Assembly (NCBI GenBank): GCA_009776675.1
Contig: WRNK01000080.1
Coordinates: forward strand, 1-6,000
Reading direction: 5' to 3'
Length of the DNA stretch: 6,000 nt
From: Methanimicrococcus sp.
Lineage (GTDB): Archaea > Halobacteriota > Methanosarcinia > Methanosarcinales > Methanosarcinaceae
Below, piece by piece: positions 1 to 6,000 of the stretch. The position numbers and the translations under genes are program-made. Each line of letters starts with the position of its first letter. Position 1 is the stretch's first letter. Under the pieces are notes generated by a model. It was given only the letters and a program-made list of their open reading frames with translations, ran no database searches and was not told where the DNA came from.

Positions 1-900
1 AGCATCCATCGCGACATTTCCGCCGCCGACAACGACGACGTTTTTGCCTCTGCGAATCAGGGTGTCGGCGTCTTTTTGATACGCTTTCATTAAATTGACG
101 CGTGTTAAAAATTCGTTTGCGGAATAAACACCGTTTAGGTTTTCGCCTTCAATTCCCATGAAATTTGGAAGACCGGCACCGGTTCCAAGAAAAACAGCGT
201 CATATTCATCGGCAATTTCATTTAATGTTTTAATTCTGCCGATGACATAATCCGTTTTCATTTCAACGCCAAGCGCTAAAACATCCTCAATTTCTGCTTT
301 CACAATATCTTTGGGCAAACGAAAAGCAGGGATTCCGTAAGTTAAAACACCGCCGGGGGCGTGCAGAGATTCAAAAATTGTGACATTATGCCCCATTTTT
401 GCCAAGTCGGCGGCAGCGGTTAATCCGGCAGGACCGGAACCGATAACGGCGGTTTTCTTGCCGGTTGCGGGTTTGACACAACCCGATCCGTCATTGATTT
501 GACAGCTTTTGATTTCCGTTCTGTAGGTGTCGGCAGCAAATCTTTCCAAGCGACCGATTGCGATCGGATCGCCTTTTTTGCCGAGGATGCATAATTCTTC
601 GCATTGCGTTTCTTGAGGGCAGACACGACCGCAGATGGATGGAAGCAAGTTTGTCTCAAATATTTTTTCAGCCGCCTCTGTTGTTTTACCTTCGGCAATC
701 AGATGAATAAACGCAGGAATGTTGATGTTGACGGGGCATCCGCCCATACAGCGCGGCGCTCTGCATTGGATGCAGCGGGAGGCTTCGAGGGTGGCTTGCT
801 CGGGCGTGTATCCGAGGGCGACTTCATCAAAATTGGATCTGCGGATGTCTGCCGGCTGCTGCGGCATATCGACACGTGCGGCTTTTTCTTTTTTTAACAT
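1..900 (-). CDS. sudA: NfnB/SudA-type large flavoprotein subunit (GltD-like), C-terminus beyond window
   Basis: Large subunit of a cytoplasmic NAD(P)H:ferredoxin (Nfn) or sulfide dehydrogenase (Sud) flavoenzyme, homologous to the small chain of glutamate synthase. The first 300 residues are visible and the gene runs off the left edge; the family is usually about 460-480 residues. Cysteines C43, C46, C51, C55 (CIQCRAPRCMGGCP) and C90, C94, C100, C104 are the ligands expected for two [4Fe-4S] clusters. The FAD-binding Rossmann motif VIGSGPAG lies at 152-159, with an acidic E177 at the end of the second strand. PGGVLTYGIPAFRLP at 182-196 is a family hallmark. The second nucleotide-binding fold begins with VVVVGGGNVAMDA at 288-300. 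The ATG at 900-898 is chosen because AGGTGG lies just upstream. The preceding gene ends 9 bp away, so the two are probably cotranscribed and translationally coupled. Family assignment is sure. Nfn, Sud and a lone glutamate synthase small chain cannot be told apart by sequence alone, but the partner gene favours Nfn/Sud. Confidence 0.93.
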   Translation of the reverse strand, partial: MLKKEKAARVDMPQQPADIRRSNFDEVALGYTPEQATLEASRCIQCRAPRCMGGCPVNINIPAFIHLIAEGKTTEAAEKIFETNLLPSICGRVCPQETQCEELCILGKKGDPIAIGRLERFAADTYRTEIKSCQINDGSGCVKPATGKKTAVIGSGPAGLTAAADLAKMGHNVTIFESLHAPGGVLTYGIPAFRLPKDIVKAEIEDVLALGVEMKTDYVIGRIKTLNEIADEYDAVFLGTGAGLPNFMGIEGENLNGVYSANEFLTRVNLMKAYQKDADTLIRRGKNVVVVGGGNVAMDA

Positions 901-903
901 TTT

Positions 904-910
904 CCCACCT
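904..910 (-). promoter_or_regulatory. Ribosome binding site of the large flavoprotein subunit
   Basis: On the minus strand AAGGTGG lies in the 9-bp gap between the upstream gene's TAA stop and this ATG, and its first base overlaps the stop. It matches the archaeal anti-Shine-Dalgarno complement (GGAGGTGA) and supports coupled translation of the two subunits. Confidence 0.7.
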
Positions 911-1791
911 TACTTCAATTTAGAACAAATGCCGCCGGCACAGTCATCATCATATTTTTTGGAAGCTTCCGATTCCTCTTTTTTATAAATCATTAATCTG
1001 TTCATGACTGTGTCAAAGTCAACCAAACGGCCGTCAAATTCGGGACCGTCAACACATGCAAATTTCACTTTTCCATCAACAATTACACGACAGCAGCCGC
1101 ACATACCTGTGCCGTCCACCATCATAGAGTTGATGCTGACAATAATTTCAACATCGGGATAATCTTTCATTAAGTTTGCAGCCACTTTCATTAAAATCGG
1201 CGGACCGATCACAACGACACGCCCGATTTTTTCATAAGGATAGCCGCCGGCATGGTCTTTGTCTAAAAGTTGTTTGACGATGTCTGTCACAAATCCATGG
1301 TGGCCTTTTGATCCGTCATCGGTTGTCACATAATGCTCGTCACTGCCGGATTCAAAATCTTTTTCCATCATCAGTAGACCGGTATTGCGGGCGCCGATGA
1401 TTGTGATGACGCGGTTGCCGGCATCTTTATAAGCTTTGATTTGAGGATAAACCGGTGCAATGCCGACACCGCCGCCGACTAAAATAACCGTGCCGATTTT
1501 TTTAATATCCGAGGGTGTTCCAAGAGGTCCGACAAAATCGGCGAATTTTTCGCCGACTTTCATATTTGTCATCTGCTTCGTTCCTTTTCCAAGCGCTTGA
1601 ACCGATAGTGTCACAGTTCCTTTCACTTTATTGAAATCGGCAATTGTCAGTGGAATCCTTTCGCTGTCATCATAAGCGCGCACAATCACAAACTGGCCGG
1701 CTTTTGCAGCTTTAGAAACATCCGGCGCATCAATCACCATTTTGTAGATACCGGTGGCCATCTCTTCTTTTTCTAAAATCTCATACAACAT
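910..1791 (-). CDS. sudB: NfnA/SudB-type FAD/[2Fe-2S] small subunit (ferredoxin-NADP reductase family)
   Basis: Small subunit of the same enzyme, of the ferredoxin-NADP reductase/PyrK fold, 293 residues from the ATG. Family knowledge says this subunit binds FAD and NAD(H), carries one [2Fe-2S] cluster and pairs with the GltD-like subunit. An FAD-binding beta barrel fills about residues 1-95, with the flavin motif RIPLTI at 45-50. The NAD-binding domain follows, with LVGGGVGIAP at 104-113. Near the C-terminus MVDGTGMCGCCRV plus C246 (VKFACVDGPEFD) supply the cluster cysteines C231, C234 and C246; an Asp is reported as fourth ligand in NfnA. The third residue of CGCC is usually small (Ala or Gly) but is an extra Cys233 here. 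The tail adds C284 and C289. Start: ATG 1791-1789 was preferred; an in-frame TTG two codons upstream is possible, and the ribosome binding site is weak (GTGAT at 1801-1797). A TATA-like box lies about 95 bp upstream. Confidence 0.92.
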   Translation of the reverse strand: MLYEILEKEEMATGIYKMVIDAPDVSKAAKAGQFVIVRAYDDSERIPLTIADFNKVKGTVTLSVQALGKGTKQMTNMKVGEKFADFVGPLGTPSDIKKIGTVILVGGGVGIAPVYPQIKAYKDAGNRVITIIGARNTGLLMMEKDFESGSDEHYVTTDDGSKGHHGFVTDIVKQLLDKDHAGGYPYEKIGRVVVIGPPILMKVAANLMKDYPDVEIIVSINSMMVDGTGMCGCCRVIVDGKVKFACVDGPEFDGRLVDFDTVMNRLMIYKKEESEASKKYDDDCAGGICSKLK

Positions 1792-1883
1792 TTTCAATCA
1801 CACAATCAAAGAAAACAAATACATGTTTTAAACTTTTAAATTTTGAGGTATAAACTTAAAGATTTGTTTAATTTTTGTCCTTT

Positions 1884-1892
1884 CTTATATAG
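1884..1892 (-). promoter_or_regulatory. Candidate TATA box for the sudB-sudA operon
   Basis: Minus-strand CTATATAAG resembles the archaeal TATA consensus. A start site about 25 bp downstream would leave a leader of roughly 70 bases before the sudB ATG. A weaker box, TTTATA near 1851-1856, would give a shorter leader. No transcript data are available, so the choice is inference. Confidence 0.45.
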
Positions 1893-1946
1893 ATTATTCC
1901 CCCGTTTCGCCCTGACTCGCCTAATTTTTACAATTCCGCCAAAACA

Positions 1947-1954
1947 TATAAATA
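1947..1954 (+). promoter_or_regulatory. Candidate TATA box for tRNA-Lys (and possibly rpoH)
   Basis: TATAAATA sits 55 bp before the mature tRNA 5' end, within an A-rich stretch that could serve as BRE. Transcription starting about 25 bp downstream would give a short 5' leader for RNase P removal. It is the best plus-strand promoter candidate between the two divergent units. Confidence 0.45.
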
Positions 1955-2008
1955 TAACAATACTGTTTTACGTTCTGTTTCACTTACGAAATGCGCAATA
2001 GACAAACG

Positions 2009-2082
2009 GGGCCCATAGCTCAGCCAGGAAGAGCGACTGGCTTTTAACCAGTCGGCCTAGGGTTCAAATCCCTATGGGCCCG
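2009..2082 (+). tRNA. tRNA-Lys, anticodon UUU
   Basis: A complete cloverleaf can be folded by eye. The 7-bp acceptor stem is GGGCCCA (2009-2015) with TGGGCCC (2075-2081). The D stem is GCTC/GAGC (2018-2021, 2031-2034). The anticodon stem ACTGG/CCAGT encloses loop CTTTTAA, with anticodon TTT at 2043-2045. The T stem TAGGG/CCCTA has loop TTCAAAT. The discriminator is G2082, and the CCA end is not encoded. UUU reads AAA and AAG lysine codons. No intron is present. It lies between the divergent promoter region and rpoH, on the same strand as rpoH. Confidence 0.97.
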
Positions 2083-2084
2083 CA

Positions 2085-2091
2085 TTTTTTT
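2085..2091 (+). terminator. Oligo-T tract after tRNA-Lys
   Basis: Seven consecutive T residues begin two bases after the mature tRNA end. Archaeal RNA polymerase terminates at such runs without needing a hairpin. If read-through is common, rpoH could share the tRNA transcript. Confidence 0.45.
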
Positions 2092-2184
2092 AACCGATTT
2101 GATTGACAAGATGGCAGTATCGTCTATTTGCAAATGGCTCTTGTCACCCGGATTTGTTGTCCATCAAAGAGGGTAAATTTTCAC

Positions 2185-2190
2185 GGAGGA
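2185..2190 (+). promoter_or_regulatory. Ribosome binding site that fixes the rpoH start
   Basis: GGAGGA lies 6 bases before TTG 2197. It decides for this TTG over an upstream in-frame ATG at 2128, which would add 23 residues foreign to the family and has no comparable site. Confidence 0.75.
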
Positions 2191-2196
2191 AACGAT

Positions 2197-2442
2197 TTGA
2201 CATCATTTAAACCGCTTGATCATGAATCGGTCCCGCATCACGAAATTATCGGGGAAGAAGAAGTTGCAGAATTACTTGCAATGTATGCAATTGACAAAGA
2301 ACAACTTCCAAAAATCAGATATGACGACCCGATTGTTGTTGAAATCGGCGCCAAAATGGGCGACGTCATTAAGATTATTCGTAAAAGCCAAACCGCCGAC
2401 GAGTCGCTTTATTACCGGCTTGTTATTGACGCGATCTCTTAA
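2197..2442 (+). CDS. rpoH: DNA-directed RNA polymerase subunit H (RpoH/Rpb5-like)
   Basis: Small archaeal RNA polymerase subunit matching the C-terminal domain of eukaryotic Rpb5. It sits at the lower jaw of the enzyme near downstream DNA. The 81 residues match the usual family length of about 75-85. Signature segments are visible: LPKIRYDDPIV (37-47), IGAKMGDVIKIIRKS (50-64) and a terminal YYRLVI (72-77). The turn before it reads TADES, where Gly is more usual than Asp. The start is a TTG placed 6 bases after GGAGGA. An upstream ATG at 2128 would prepend a Cys-containing stretch unlike the family and was rejected. In archaea rpoH typically heads the large-subunit operon; here rpoB2 follows on the same strand, but only after an unusually long gap of about 650 bp. 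The TTG start may lower translation, which is inference. Confidence 0.95.
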   Translation: MTSFKPLDHESVPHHEIIGEEEVAELLAMYAIDKEQLPKIRYDDPIVVEIGAKMGDVIKIIRKSQTADESLYYRLVIDAIS

Positions 2443-2762
2443 ATGCATCACTTTTGCATTTTTGAAATATTCTCATTTATCCAACTTTCCAATTGTCCGC
2501 CCACCATACCAAACCGTTCTCTTAATATAGGATTTGTCATGACTTCGCTCCAAAAGAAAGCTTTAATCGGCATCTTGCCTCTGCTTCAACGCGGCGTATT
2601 ATCACAAACAGTTTTGCATAACATCTTTTTTTCTTTTCCGCCCCTTTTCGGCAAAAACAATGATGCAGCTGTTATCCGCTCGTTTCAGCAGACAAATGTC
2701 TCTTTAAAGACACTTTGGTCAGCAGCATACATTTCATAAAAGAAACGGATTCATTGAAGAAC
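2443..2762 (+). other. Intergenic stretch without a convincing gene (first half of rpoH-rpoB2 gap)
   Basis: One reading frame stays open from the ATG touching the rpoH stop (2443) to 2739, 98 codons. Its product is Phe/Ser/Leu-rich with no recognisable domain, no ribosome binding site precedes 2443, and the codon choice differs from the neighbours. An internal ATG at 2539 has only a weak AGGAT upstream and would give 66 residues. I saw no coding sign on the opposite strand. The stretch contains T-rich runs (for example 2626-2637) and an imperfect hairpin, TTTTCCG (2634-2640) with CGGCAAAA (2649-2656), which could act in termination or leader folding. It may be a 3' UTR/leader region or the remnant of a lost gene. 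Confidence 0.5.
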
Positions 2763-3073
2763 GATTAAAAATCAGCGAATTCAAAATGAATGAATTCAAA
2801 ATCAACGGCATCCAAAATCAACGGCATTCAATAAACCGATTCAAAATGAGCGAATTAAAAATCAACGGATTCAAAATGAACGAATTAAAAATCAACGGAT
2901 TCAAAATAAACGAATTAAAAATCAACGGATTCAAAATGAACGAATTAAAAATCAACGGATTCAAAATGAACGAATTAAAAATCAACATCATTCAAAATAA
3001 ATCGATTCAAAATTAACGCCAATCCGCCGATGAATATCAAATTTATCATTCAAAAAATATCATTCAAAATAAA
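2763..3073 (+). repeat. AT-rich tandem repeat array, 15/30-bp period, upstream of rpoB2
   Basis: Five consecutive 30-bp units at 2838-2987 differ from each other at only one or two bases. Each unit is two related 15-mers: GATTCAAAATGAACG, then AATTAAAAATCAACG. Degenerate copies flank the core: GATTAAAAATCAGCG at 2763-2777, a diverged 30-mer at 2778-2807, shorter pieces at 2808-2837, and ATTCAAAA-containing pieces to 3073. The 14-mer TCATTCAAAATAAA occurs at both 2988 and 3060. Because 15 is divisible by 3, one frame stays open (2786-3016, a repeating MNELKINGFK peptide). It lacks a ribosome binding site, so I regard it as a by-product rather than a gene. The most uniform copies are central, as expected for array growth by slippage or unequal recombination. 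The spacers are not unique sequences, so this is not CRISPR. Confidence 0.9.
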
Positions 3074-3083
3074 CTACAAAAGA

Positions 3084-3088
3084 AGGTG
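3084..3088 (+). promoter_or_regulatory. Ribosome binding site pointing to an ATT start of rpoB2
   Basis: AGGTG matches five bases of the archaeal anti-Shine-Dalgarno complement and lies 5 bases before ATT 3094, normal spacing. It follows the end of the repeat array by about 10 bases. No other in-frame start lies at a suitable distance. Confidence 0.6.
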
Positions 3089-3093
3089 TAACA

Positions 3094-4815
3094 ATTACAT
3101 TAGATACACATGTTCTGGCGAAATATTATTTCACCCAGGAAAAAATTGTCCAGCATCATATTGATTCGTTCAATAAATTCTTGGATACAGGACTCCAAAA
3201 GATTATCGATGAACAAAGTATCATCGAAACGGATATCGAAGGGACGTATCTCAAATTGGGAAAAATCCGTGTCGAGTATCCGGTTGTTAAAGAAGCGGAC
3301 GGTGCCATCGAACGCTTAAGCCCGAATGAAGCCCGTCTTCGCAATTTGTCATACTCTGCGCCGCTTTACCTTGAAATGACAGTCTTTCAAACCGGCAAAG
3401 AAAATAACAATGATCGTGACCCCATCGAAGCCAATATCGGACAACTTCCGATCATGCTCAAATCAAAAGTGTGTAACTTAATCGGCATGACGGAAGATGA
3501 AAAAATTAAACTCGGCGAAGACCCTCAAGACTGTGGCGGTTATTTCATTGTCGGCGGGACAGAGCGTGTCGTTATGACATTAGAAGATTTGGCACCGAAC
3601 AAAATTTTGACCGAATACGGCGAACGCTACGGTGACAAAATCGAAATCTCCAAGGTCTTTTCTCAAAAGAAAGGCTATCGTGCCCTTGTCGTTGTGGAGC
3701 GCGGACGAAAATCTTTGCTTGAAGTGTCTTTCCCATCCATTACCGGAAGACTCAATTTTATTACATTAATCCGTGCGCTGGGTATCGTGACGGATCAAGA
3801 CATTGTAACAGCCGTCTCCACCGATCCTGAAATTATTAAATTCATGCTTGAAAACTTAGATGAAGCCGAAGTTGACAGCATGCATGCTGCGATTGAAAAA
3901 ATCGGTACTCGTGTCGCTGCCGGACAAGCCCGCGAATACCAAATTAAGCGTGCCAACTATGTTTTGGACAGATATTTATTGCCGCACTTGGGCGACAAAC
4001 CGGAAGATCGCATTTCTAAAGCCAACTTCTTGGCAAGAATGGCAGAATCTTGTTTTGAACTGGCTCTTGGAAAACGCGATGAAGATGACAAAGACCACTA
4101 TTCCAACAAACGTTTGAAACTTGCCGGCGACTTAATGGAAGATTTATTCCGCGTCTCTTTCAACAAATTGTCTCGCGATATTAAATATCAGCTGGAACGT
4201 GCCAGCATGAGAAACCGCGACTTAAATGTTGCAACCATCGTTCGTGCCGACGTATTGACGGATCGCCTTTTGCATCCTCTTGCAACCGGAAACTGGGTCG
4301 GCGGCCGTACCGGTGTCTCTCAATTATTGGACAGAAACGATCACATCTCCACATTATCACACCTTCGCCGTGTCATTTCTCCGCTCTCTCGTGCGCAGCC
4401 GCACTTTGAAGCCCGTGACTTGCATCCGACACAGTGGGGACGCTTATGCCCCTCTGAAACGCCTGAAGGTCCAAACTGCGGTCTTGTGAAGAACTTCGCA
4501 GAAATGGTTGAACTTTCCACAGGCATTGATGATATCGAACCCATCAAACAGTCTCTTTACAACATGGGCGTTGAAAAATTCCAGTTTATCCAGCCTGAAA
4601 TCATTGATGTCAGCTACGATCCGACTGAAAAAGAAGAGTTTGAAACAGAGTTTGATGAAAAAGTCAGCGGTACCAAGAAGGCGGATGACGAATTCAGCGA
4701 AGATGACGAAGACGGCATTCCAATCAGAGAAACAACACGTGCATCGACTGAACGCGATCCGAGAGACGATGATTACTTGGACAGTATAGACTATGATGGA
4801 GGAATGGGAGAATGA
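3094..4815 (+). CDS. rpoB2: RNA polymerase subunit B'' (N-terminal half of split beta/Rpb2), apparent ATT start
   Basis: N-terminal half of the second-largest RNA polymerase subunit, contributing the protrusion, lobe and fork that line the DNA cleft. The family-conserved N-terminus [20 protein letters not shown] runs from about residue 6. Further hallmarks are [14 protein letters not shown] (146-159), [16 protein letters not shown] (399-414), the segment ending [15 protein letters not shown], and [13 protein letters not shown] (455-467). The product is 573 residues from ATT 3094. An in-frame TAA at 3070 closes the frame upstream. Between it and TTG 3181 there is no ATG, GTG or TTG; starting at 3181 would delete about 29 residues that look like family sequence. 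ATT 3094 has AGGTG at 5-base spacing and would give [10 protein letters not shown]. The tail from about residue 512 is Asp/Glu-rich and probably disordered. The TGA stop overlaps the rpoB1 ATG. Function is certain; the start codon is inferred. Confidence 0.95.
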   Translation: MTLDTHVLAKYYFTQEKIVQHHIDSFNKFLDTGLQKIIDEQSIIETDIEGTYLKLGKIRVEYPVVKEADGAIERLSPNEARLRNLSYSAPLYLEMTVFQTGKENNNDRDPIEANIGQLPIMLKSKVCNLIGMTEDEKIKLGEDPQDCGGYFIVGGTERVVMTLEDLAPNKILTEYGERYGDKIEISKVFSQKKGYRALVVVERGRKSLLEVSFPSITGRLNFITLIRALGIVTDQDIVTAVSTDPEIIKFMLENLDEAEVDSMHAAIEKIGTRVAAGQAREYQIKRANYVLDRYLLPHLGDKPEDRISKANFLARMAESCFELALGKRDEDDKDHYSNKRLKLAGDLMEDLFRVSFNKLSRDIKYQLERASMRNRDLNVATIVRADVLTDRLLHPLATGNWVGGRTGVSQLLDRNDHISTLSHLRRVISPLSRAQPHFEARDLHPTQWGRLCPSETPEGPNCGLVKNFAEMVELSTGIDDIEPIKQSLYNMGVEKFQFIQPEIIDVSYDPTEKEEFETEFDEKVSGTKKADDEFSEDDEDGIPIRETTRASTERDPRDDDYLDSIDYDGGMGE

Positions 4816-6000
4816 GTCAATCTAAAATTTTCTTGGATGGTGAATTAATCGGAACACATGGCGATCCTGAAGCATTGGTCACTCAGGTTCGTGAAAGAAG
4901 ACGTAAAGGATATTTCTCCAAACAATTAAATGTCGCTTATTTGGAACACACCAAGGAAGTCATCATTTCAACTGACATCGGACGTGCCAGAAGACCGTTA
5001 TTGATTGTTGAAGACGGCAAATTGCTTGTGACGGAAGAACATATCGAAAAATTGAAAAACGGCGAATTAACATTTGAAGATTTGGTAGACTTAGGTCTTG
5101 TTGAATATTTAGACGCCGAAGAAGAAGAAAACACATACATTGCTCTTCGAGAAAAACATTTAACGCCGGAACACACACATATGGAACTTTCGCCCGACTT
5201 GATTTTAGGAATCTGCTCCGGAATGGTTCCCTATCCGGAACACAATGCTGCCCCGCGTTGTACGATGGGCGCCGCAATGATTAAGCAGTGCATCGGTGTT
5301 TCAACCGTCAACCACAAATTAAGACCGGATACGCGTGCCAACATTTTACACTACCCGCAGCGTGCCATGACCTACACACAAACATGCGAATCTATCGGCT
5401 TTGACGACAGACCGGCCGGTCAAAATTTCGTCGTTGCCATTCTCTCTTACGAAGGCTACAACATTGAAGACGCTCTTGTTTTTAACAAAGGCTCCATTGA
5501 GCGCGGTCTCGGACGCAGTCACTTCATCCGTACGTTTGAAGGTGAAGAAAGACGCTATCCGGGCGGTCAGGAAGACAAATTTGAAATTCCGGACTCCGAA
5601 TACCGCGGTTCAAGAAGTGCTGAATCTTATGCTGAACTGGATGAAGACGGTTTGGTCAACCCTGAAACATACGCAGCGCCAAATGCCGTGCTGATTGGAA
5701 AGACAAGCCCCCCGCGTTTTCTTGAAGAAGCGTCCGGTTTAGATTCCGGTTTTGGAAACCAAAGGCGTGAAAGTTCCGTTACCATGCGCTCCAATGAAAA
5801 AGGCATCGTTGACAACGTGATTTTAACAGAATCCATTAATGGTACGCGTTTGGCAAAAGTCAAAGTCAGAGACGAGCGCGTTCCTGACATTGGAGACAAA
5901 TTTGCCTCCCGTCACGGACAAAAAGGTGTTATCGGCTTAAAAGTGGACATTGCCGACATGCCGTTTACAGAGTCCGGACTGTCTCCGGACTTAATGATTA
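4812..6000 (+). CDS. rpoB1: RNA polymerase subunit B' (C-terminal half of split beta/Rpb2), C-terminus beyond window
   Basis: C-terminal half of the split subunit, carrying the hybrid-binding and wall regions next to the active centre. 396 residues are visible; the family is usually about 600. The ATG overlaps the rpoB2 stop as ATGA, so the two halves should be translated together; no other start is needed. Motifs: [10 protein letters not shown] (144-153), [23 protein letters not shown] (215-222) with E219-D220 matching the bacterial beta FED acidic pair near the active site, [25 protein letters not shown], and [13 protein letters not shown] (361-373), which holds conserved basic residues facing the nucleotide/RNA. 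The usual archaeal and eukaryotic SPRNT reads APRCT here, with Cys150 in place of Asn. The frame stays open to the right edge, where the rest of rpoB1 and, by usual gene order, rpoA1 would follow. Confidence 0.97.
   Translation, partial: MSQSKIFLDGELIGTHGDPEALVTQVRERRRKGYFSKQLNVAYLEHTKEVIISTDIGRARRPLLIVEDGKLLVTEEHIEKLKNGELTFEDLVDLGLVEYLDAEEEENTYIALREKHLTPEHTHMELSPDLILGICSGMVPYPEHNAAPRCTMGAAMIKQCIGVSTVNHKLRPDTRANILHYPQRAMTYTQTCESIGFDDRPAGQNFVVAILSYEGYNIEDALVFNKGSIERGLGRSHFIRTFEGEERRYPGGQEDKFEIPDSEYRGSRSAESYAELDEDGLVNPETYAAPNAVLIGKTSPPRFLEEASGLDSGFGNQRRESSVTMRSNEKGIVDNVILTESINGTRLAKVKVRDERVPDIGDKFASRHGQKGVIGLKVDIADMPFTESGLSPDLMI

Noticed and set aside
2128..2196. Longer rpoH using the ATG at 2128
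   Set aside because: The added residues do not resemble RpoH N-termini, and the strong GGAGGA site belongs to TTG 2197.
2443..2739. 98-codon open frame starting directly after the rpoH stop
   Set aside because: There is no ribosome binding site, no recognisable domain and atypical composition. The abutting ATG looks like chance. It is kept only as a note in the gap entry.
2777..2797. Short inverted repeat GAATTCA/TGAATTC as a possible mobile-element end
   Set aside because: It arises from the repeat unit composition. No matching distal end, transposase or target duplication is visible.
2763..3073. Possible CRISPR array
   Set aside because: Units are directly contiguous with no unique spacers, the period is 15/30 bp, and no cas genes are nearby.
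3110..3319. ATG 3110 open frame overlapping the rpoB2 start
   Set aside because: It is in a different frame from rpoB2 and encodes a basic peptide with no family likeness, so it is a shadow frame.
3181..4815. rpoB2 starting at TTG 3181
   Set aside because: It would remove about 29 residues of apparent family sequence and has no ribosome binding site at proper distance.

Overview
The window is archaeal and most likely from a methanogen. The strongest evidence is an RNA polymerase gene order of rpoH, then rpoB2 (B''), then rpoB1 (B'). Here the second-largest subunit is split into two ORFs that overlap by ATGA. This split is known from Euryarchaeota such as methanogens, Archaeoglobus and haloarchaea. 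The fairly low GC content, AT-rich spacers, TATA-like promoter boxes and AGGTG-type Shine-Dalgarno sites argue against haloarchaea. A Methanosarcinales-type methanogen is my best guess, but the species cannot be fixed from this window.

Positions 1-1791, minus strand: a two-gene operon for an NfnAB/SudAB-type iron-sulfur flavoenzyme. The small FAD/[2Fe-2S] subunit (910-1791) comes first. The large GltD-like subunit (1-900, cut by the left edge) follows after a 9-bp gap that holds its ribosome binding site. Together they should form a cytoplasmic NAD(P)H:ferredoxin-type oxidoreductase.

Positions 1792-2008: a divergent promoter region, with one TATA-like box facing the flavoenzyme operon and one facing the tRNA. 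Positions 2009-2082 hold tRNA-Lys(UUU), followed by a seven-T run.

Positions 2197-6000, plus strand: the RNA polymerase operon. rpoH starts at a TTG behind a good ribosome binding site. About 650 bp without a convincing gene then separate rpoH from rpoB2. The second half of that gap is a 15/30-bp AT-rich tandem repeat array that stops about 10 bp before the rpoB2 ribosome binding site. rpoB2 has no in-frame ATG, GTG or TTG that would preserve its conserved N-terminus. The best-supported start is an ATT at 3094. rpoB1 follows with a 4-bp overlap and is cut by the right edge.

I see no unknown multi-gene system here. The items most worth a second look are the apparent AUU start of rpoB2, the tandem array and long gap inside the polymerase operon, and a Cys in a usually Asn position of a conserved B' motif.
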